A stretch of DNA of 64,000 nucleotides. Source: JBMNEH01 sp050948665 (GTDB lineage Bacteria; Bacillota; Clostridia; Christensenellales; UMGS416). A program made the position numbers and the translations under genes. Shown here piece after piece: positions 62,049 through 64,000 of the stretch. Location of the stretch: the NCBI GenBank assembly GCA_050948665.1, contig JBMNEH010000001.1, positions 1,364,001 through 1,428,000 of the forward strand, written 5' to 3'. Within the stretch, counting starts at the first letter, position 1. Every line of letters begins with the position of its first letter. The notes beneath the pieces are model-generated. The model was not told where the DNA came from. It made no database searches and saw only the letters and a list, made by a program, of their open reading frames with translations.

Positions 62049-63339
62049 TTACACCTCCACCTGCATACAATCTCTCAATGCATTTTTTGTAACCCGAAAG
62101 GATGTAATCCAAGTCAATTGTTTTCAGTTCTCCATCCTCGGCAAGAATATTTCCGTCAACCATAGTCATCCGGATGTCATTCCTGTTTCCGCTATACAGC
62201 AGTTGGTGCTCCGGTTGGGCAATATAGGGCATATAATATAATCCTTGCCTGGATACACGAATCATATCTGCTCTTTTCCCCGGAGCTAATGTACCTATAC
62301 AGTCACCAAGTCCGATTGCAGTCGCACTATCTCGGGTGGCCATTGCAAGCGTCTCCATTGCATCCATCACCTCAGGTCGTTTTAAAAATCCTTTCGAAAG
62401 AAGAGATGCGAGGGAAGCTTCTTCCAACATATCAACGTTGTTGTTAGATGCGACTCCGTCTGTTCCCAATCCAACAGTAATACCGCTATCGCGCATCTTG
62501 GCAACCGGTGAGATACCGCTACCCAATTTCAAATTTGAGGAAGGACAATGCGCCACCGCTACACTATACCTCTTCATAAGCTCTAAGTCTCCAGGGCGGA
62601 GATCTACACAATGCGCCGCTACCACAGGATTATCCAAAACTCCAAGCTGCGCCAGATAAGCAAAGGGCGTGCAACCGTTCTGCGCCAGGCAATCTTCCAC
62701 TTCCTTCGTAGTTTCAGAAACATGAATGTGCACTCCGACTCCAAGCCTATTCGCAATTTCACCACCGCGCCGTAACTCTGGTCCGGTTTTCGTATAAATC
62801 GAATGTAATCCCATACAGATGCGAATACGACCTTCCGCTGCGCCATCCCAGTCCCGCACTAATCTCGCAGCATAAGCTTCATCCAAAGTATGTATGGAGC
62901 ACAATCGTCCTCGCATACCTGACTCTGCCAACGCTTTTGCAGTTTCCGGCTCGAAATTATACATATCATTAAAGCATGTTGTGCCGGATAGCAACATTTC
63001 TGCGATGCCAATCATGCTACCAAAGTACACATCCTCGGGCAACAATTTCTCTTCTATTGGGAATATATAGTTATACAACCAATCCTGCAGGTTCTTCCCA
63101 CTGCCATACCCTCGGAAAAGCGTCATAGCAGTATGCGCATGCGCATTTACAAATCCGGGCATCAATATGTCTCCCTGACAGTCTACAATCCTATCAGGGT
63201 TAAACTTCGGCGGAGCGCATGCACCGTTCCCTACATATATTATCTCTGATCCATCTATTTGTACTATGCCTTTATCATAGCATGACAGCGCAGAATCCAT
63301 CGACAGAATAAAGGCATTATAAAACAGGTATTTCATCAT
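62041..63339 (-). CDS. mtaD: Amidohydrolase, 5-methylthioadenosine/S-adenosylhomocysteine deaminase type
   Basis: A 432-residue metal-dependent deaminase. Zinc ligands: His-x-His in GFVNAHAHTAMTLFRGYG, His in GVHIHVSETTKEVEDC, His in VAAHCVDL and Asp in GLGTDGVASNNNVDMLEEA. This arrangement fits the MtaD/SsnA branch that deaminates methylthioadenosine, S-adenosylhomocysteine or adenosine. ATG 63339 follows CAGGAG with six bases to spare; an upstream ATG at 63414 is not preceded by an RBS. Heads the transcript that continues into the lipoprotein. Confidence 0.88.
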   Translation of the reverse strand: MMKYLFYNAFILSMDSALSCYDKGIVQIDGSEIIYVGNGACAPPKFNPDRIVDCQGDILMPGFVNAHAHTAMTLFRGYGSGKNLQDWLYNYIFPIEEKLLPEDVYFGSMIGIAEMLLSGTTCFNDMYNFEPETAKALAESGMRGRLCSIHTLDEAYAARLVRDWDGAAEGRIRICMGLHSIYTKTGPELRRGGEIANRLGVGVHIHVSETTKEVEDCLAQNGCTPFAYLAQLGVLDNPVVAAHCVDLRPGDLELMKRYSVAVAHCPSSNLKLGSGISPVAKMRDSGITVGLGTDGVASNNNVDMLEEASLASLLSKGFLKRPEVMDAMETLAMATRDSATAIGLGDCIGTLAPGKRADMIRVSRQGLYYMPYIAQPEHQLLYSGNRNDIRMTMVDGNILAEDGELKTIDLDYILSGYKKCIERLYAGGGVNG

Positions 63340-64000
63340 TAAACTCTCCTGAGATAAGTCGCCAATTAATATTTTATCAAAAAGATGAAACAATATTATG
63401 AATAGATATGACATAATTGTGGCACAAAACGAACAATTCCATGGTATTTCATCTAGTAGATTAATTGGATTGCAGTCCGCTCTTTATCTAAAGAATGTCT
63501 TTTTAAAACACGCTGCGTCAAGAAATGGAGCTATAAACTATAGTTATGCACTTTTCTTGTTATTATGAATATATCAATTCTAGAAGGTCCATAAGCATAT
63601 TATCGGACTTTCTTCAAAACAACCAAAAGCCATGCCCTTTTCTGAAGTTTATTTTTAACTTTCTAAAAGCCACTATCCGCAAATGGTCATGCTACGGCAA
63701 CAGCAGCCTGCATTTTGTATATATTAATACATTGCGAATGCATAACTAAACTGTCATTTCGATCCCGAACATTTTGCTCTGACGATCTAGCCGCGCAAAA
63801 GCACAACTTGAACAGTAAAAAACTTGTTATCAATCTCCTCTTGCACAAAATATATGCTTTGTAGATTTCAAGGATAACCAAATTTAAAATTTACTTTTAA
63901 TCTTAAACCTCCCGGCTTGTGATGTGCCGGGAGGTTATATCTAACGATATGCACAAAACCGCTACATCGCGTGTTCCGTTCATTAAGGTGTAATTCGATT
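63340..64000. other. 661-base region without a supported gene at the window end
   Basis: AT-rich; no frame looks like a protein. It holds the hairpin at 63906-63936, which implies another gene beyond the window edge. Confidence 0.55.
63906..63936. terminator. Strong hairpin, probable terminator
   Basis: AACCTCCCGGC (63906-63916), nine-base loop, GCCGGGAGGTT (63926-63936). The minus-strand exit reads TTTAAGATT, so it probably ends a minus-strand gene lying past base 64000. Confidence 0.7.

Noticed and set aside
63546..63881. Short frames at the right end
   Set aside because: AT-rich chance frames without RBS or recognisable motifs.

Overview
The window looks like a chromosomal stretch of an anaerobic, low-to-mid GC Bacillota, most likely class Clostridia. 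The evidence is gene content: CtsR-McsA-McsB-ClpC heat-shock operon, LexA with a Gram-positive SOS box, MrfA/MrfB (YprA/YprB) repair pair, YlbF, a T-box in front of glyS, Rae1 (YacP), an ECF folate S component, DUF1858, a Re-citrate-synthase-like enzyme and tRNA genes with encoded CCA. No phage, IS element, CRISPR array, rRNA or plasmid gene was seen.

Layout. 1-1.9 kb: 3' end of an rlmB-type methyltransferase with a long Arg-rich N-terminal tail, then rae1. 1.9-7.2 kb: a carbohydrate block (GH4 alpha-galactosidase, cyclophilin, FGGY kinase, zinc polyol dehydrogenase, class II aldolase). 7.2-10.2 kb: pduL, a second SpoU methyltransferase, folT, mutY. 10.2-14.9 kb: a zinc-ribbon membrane protein on the minus strand, then a membrane protein, a cysteine desulfurase and thiI. 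A 671-base gene-poor gap follows. 15.6-19.7 kb: mrfA, mrfB and a TPR gene. 19.8-27.8 kb: yfbR, secA, prfB (with a programmed +1 frameshift), a YerB-like lipoprotein, a cyclase, a TIGR01906-like membrane protein and tsaD. 28-33 kb: rhaB, an aspartate aminotransferase, a Re-citrate-synthase-like enzyme and a small P-loop protein. 33.5-35.1 kb: minus-strand glyS behind a complete glycine T-box. 35.2-43.7 kb: miaB-ylbF-mutS-mutL-miaA-ynbB, with mutL broken by a nonsense codon and a frameshift. 43.7-47.1 kb: lexA, a divergent small Cys-rich protein, a tyrosine recombinase, rnhA, proC. 47.1-48.0 kb: nine tRNA genes. 48.3-50.0 kb: a decayed alpha/beta-hydrolase and a HAD phosphatase. 50.4-55.8 kb: serine hydrolase, DUF1002 protein, DUF1858 protein, LiaF-like membrane protein and a GT2 glycosyltransferase. 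55.8-60.2 kb: ctsR-mcsA-mcsB-clpC. 60.2-63.3 kb: a large lipoprotein and an MtaD-type deaminase.

How it works together. Most of the window is housekeeping: translation and tRNA modification (glyS, prfB, miaA, miaB, thiI, tsaD, SpoU enzymes, Rae1), DNA repair and SOS (mutY, mutS, broken mutL, lexA, mrfAB), secretion (secA) and proteolysis control (ctsR operon). Genes lie almost all on the plus strand up to 43.7 kb and mostly on the minus strand after it. Well-formed sigma-A promoters (17-base spacers) precede pduL, secA, rhaB, the aminotransferase, glyS, miaB, lexA, two tRNA units, the LiaF-like gene and ctsR.

Most notable items: the SOS box shared by lexA and a 59-residue nine-cysteine protein; a McsB lacking the usual NEED active-site acid and an N-terminal arginine; the double lesion in mutL; the prfB frameshift site with unusual spacing; the esterase pseudogene; and the transporter-less GH4/kinase/dehydrogenase/aldolase block. 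No clearly new multi-gene system is proven by the sequence; the lexA/Cys-rich locus and the sugar block are the best candidates.
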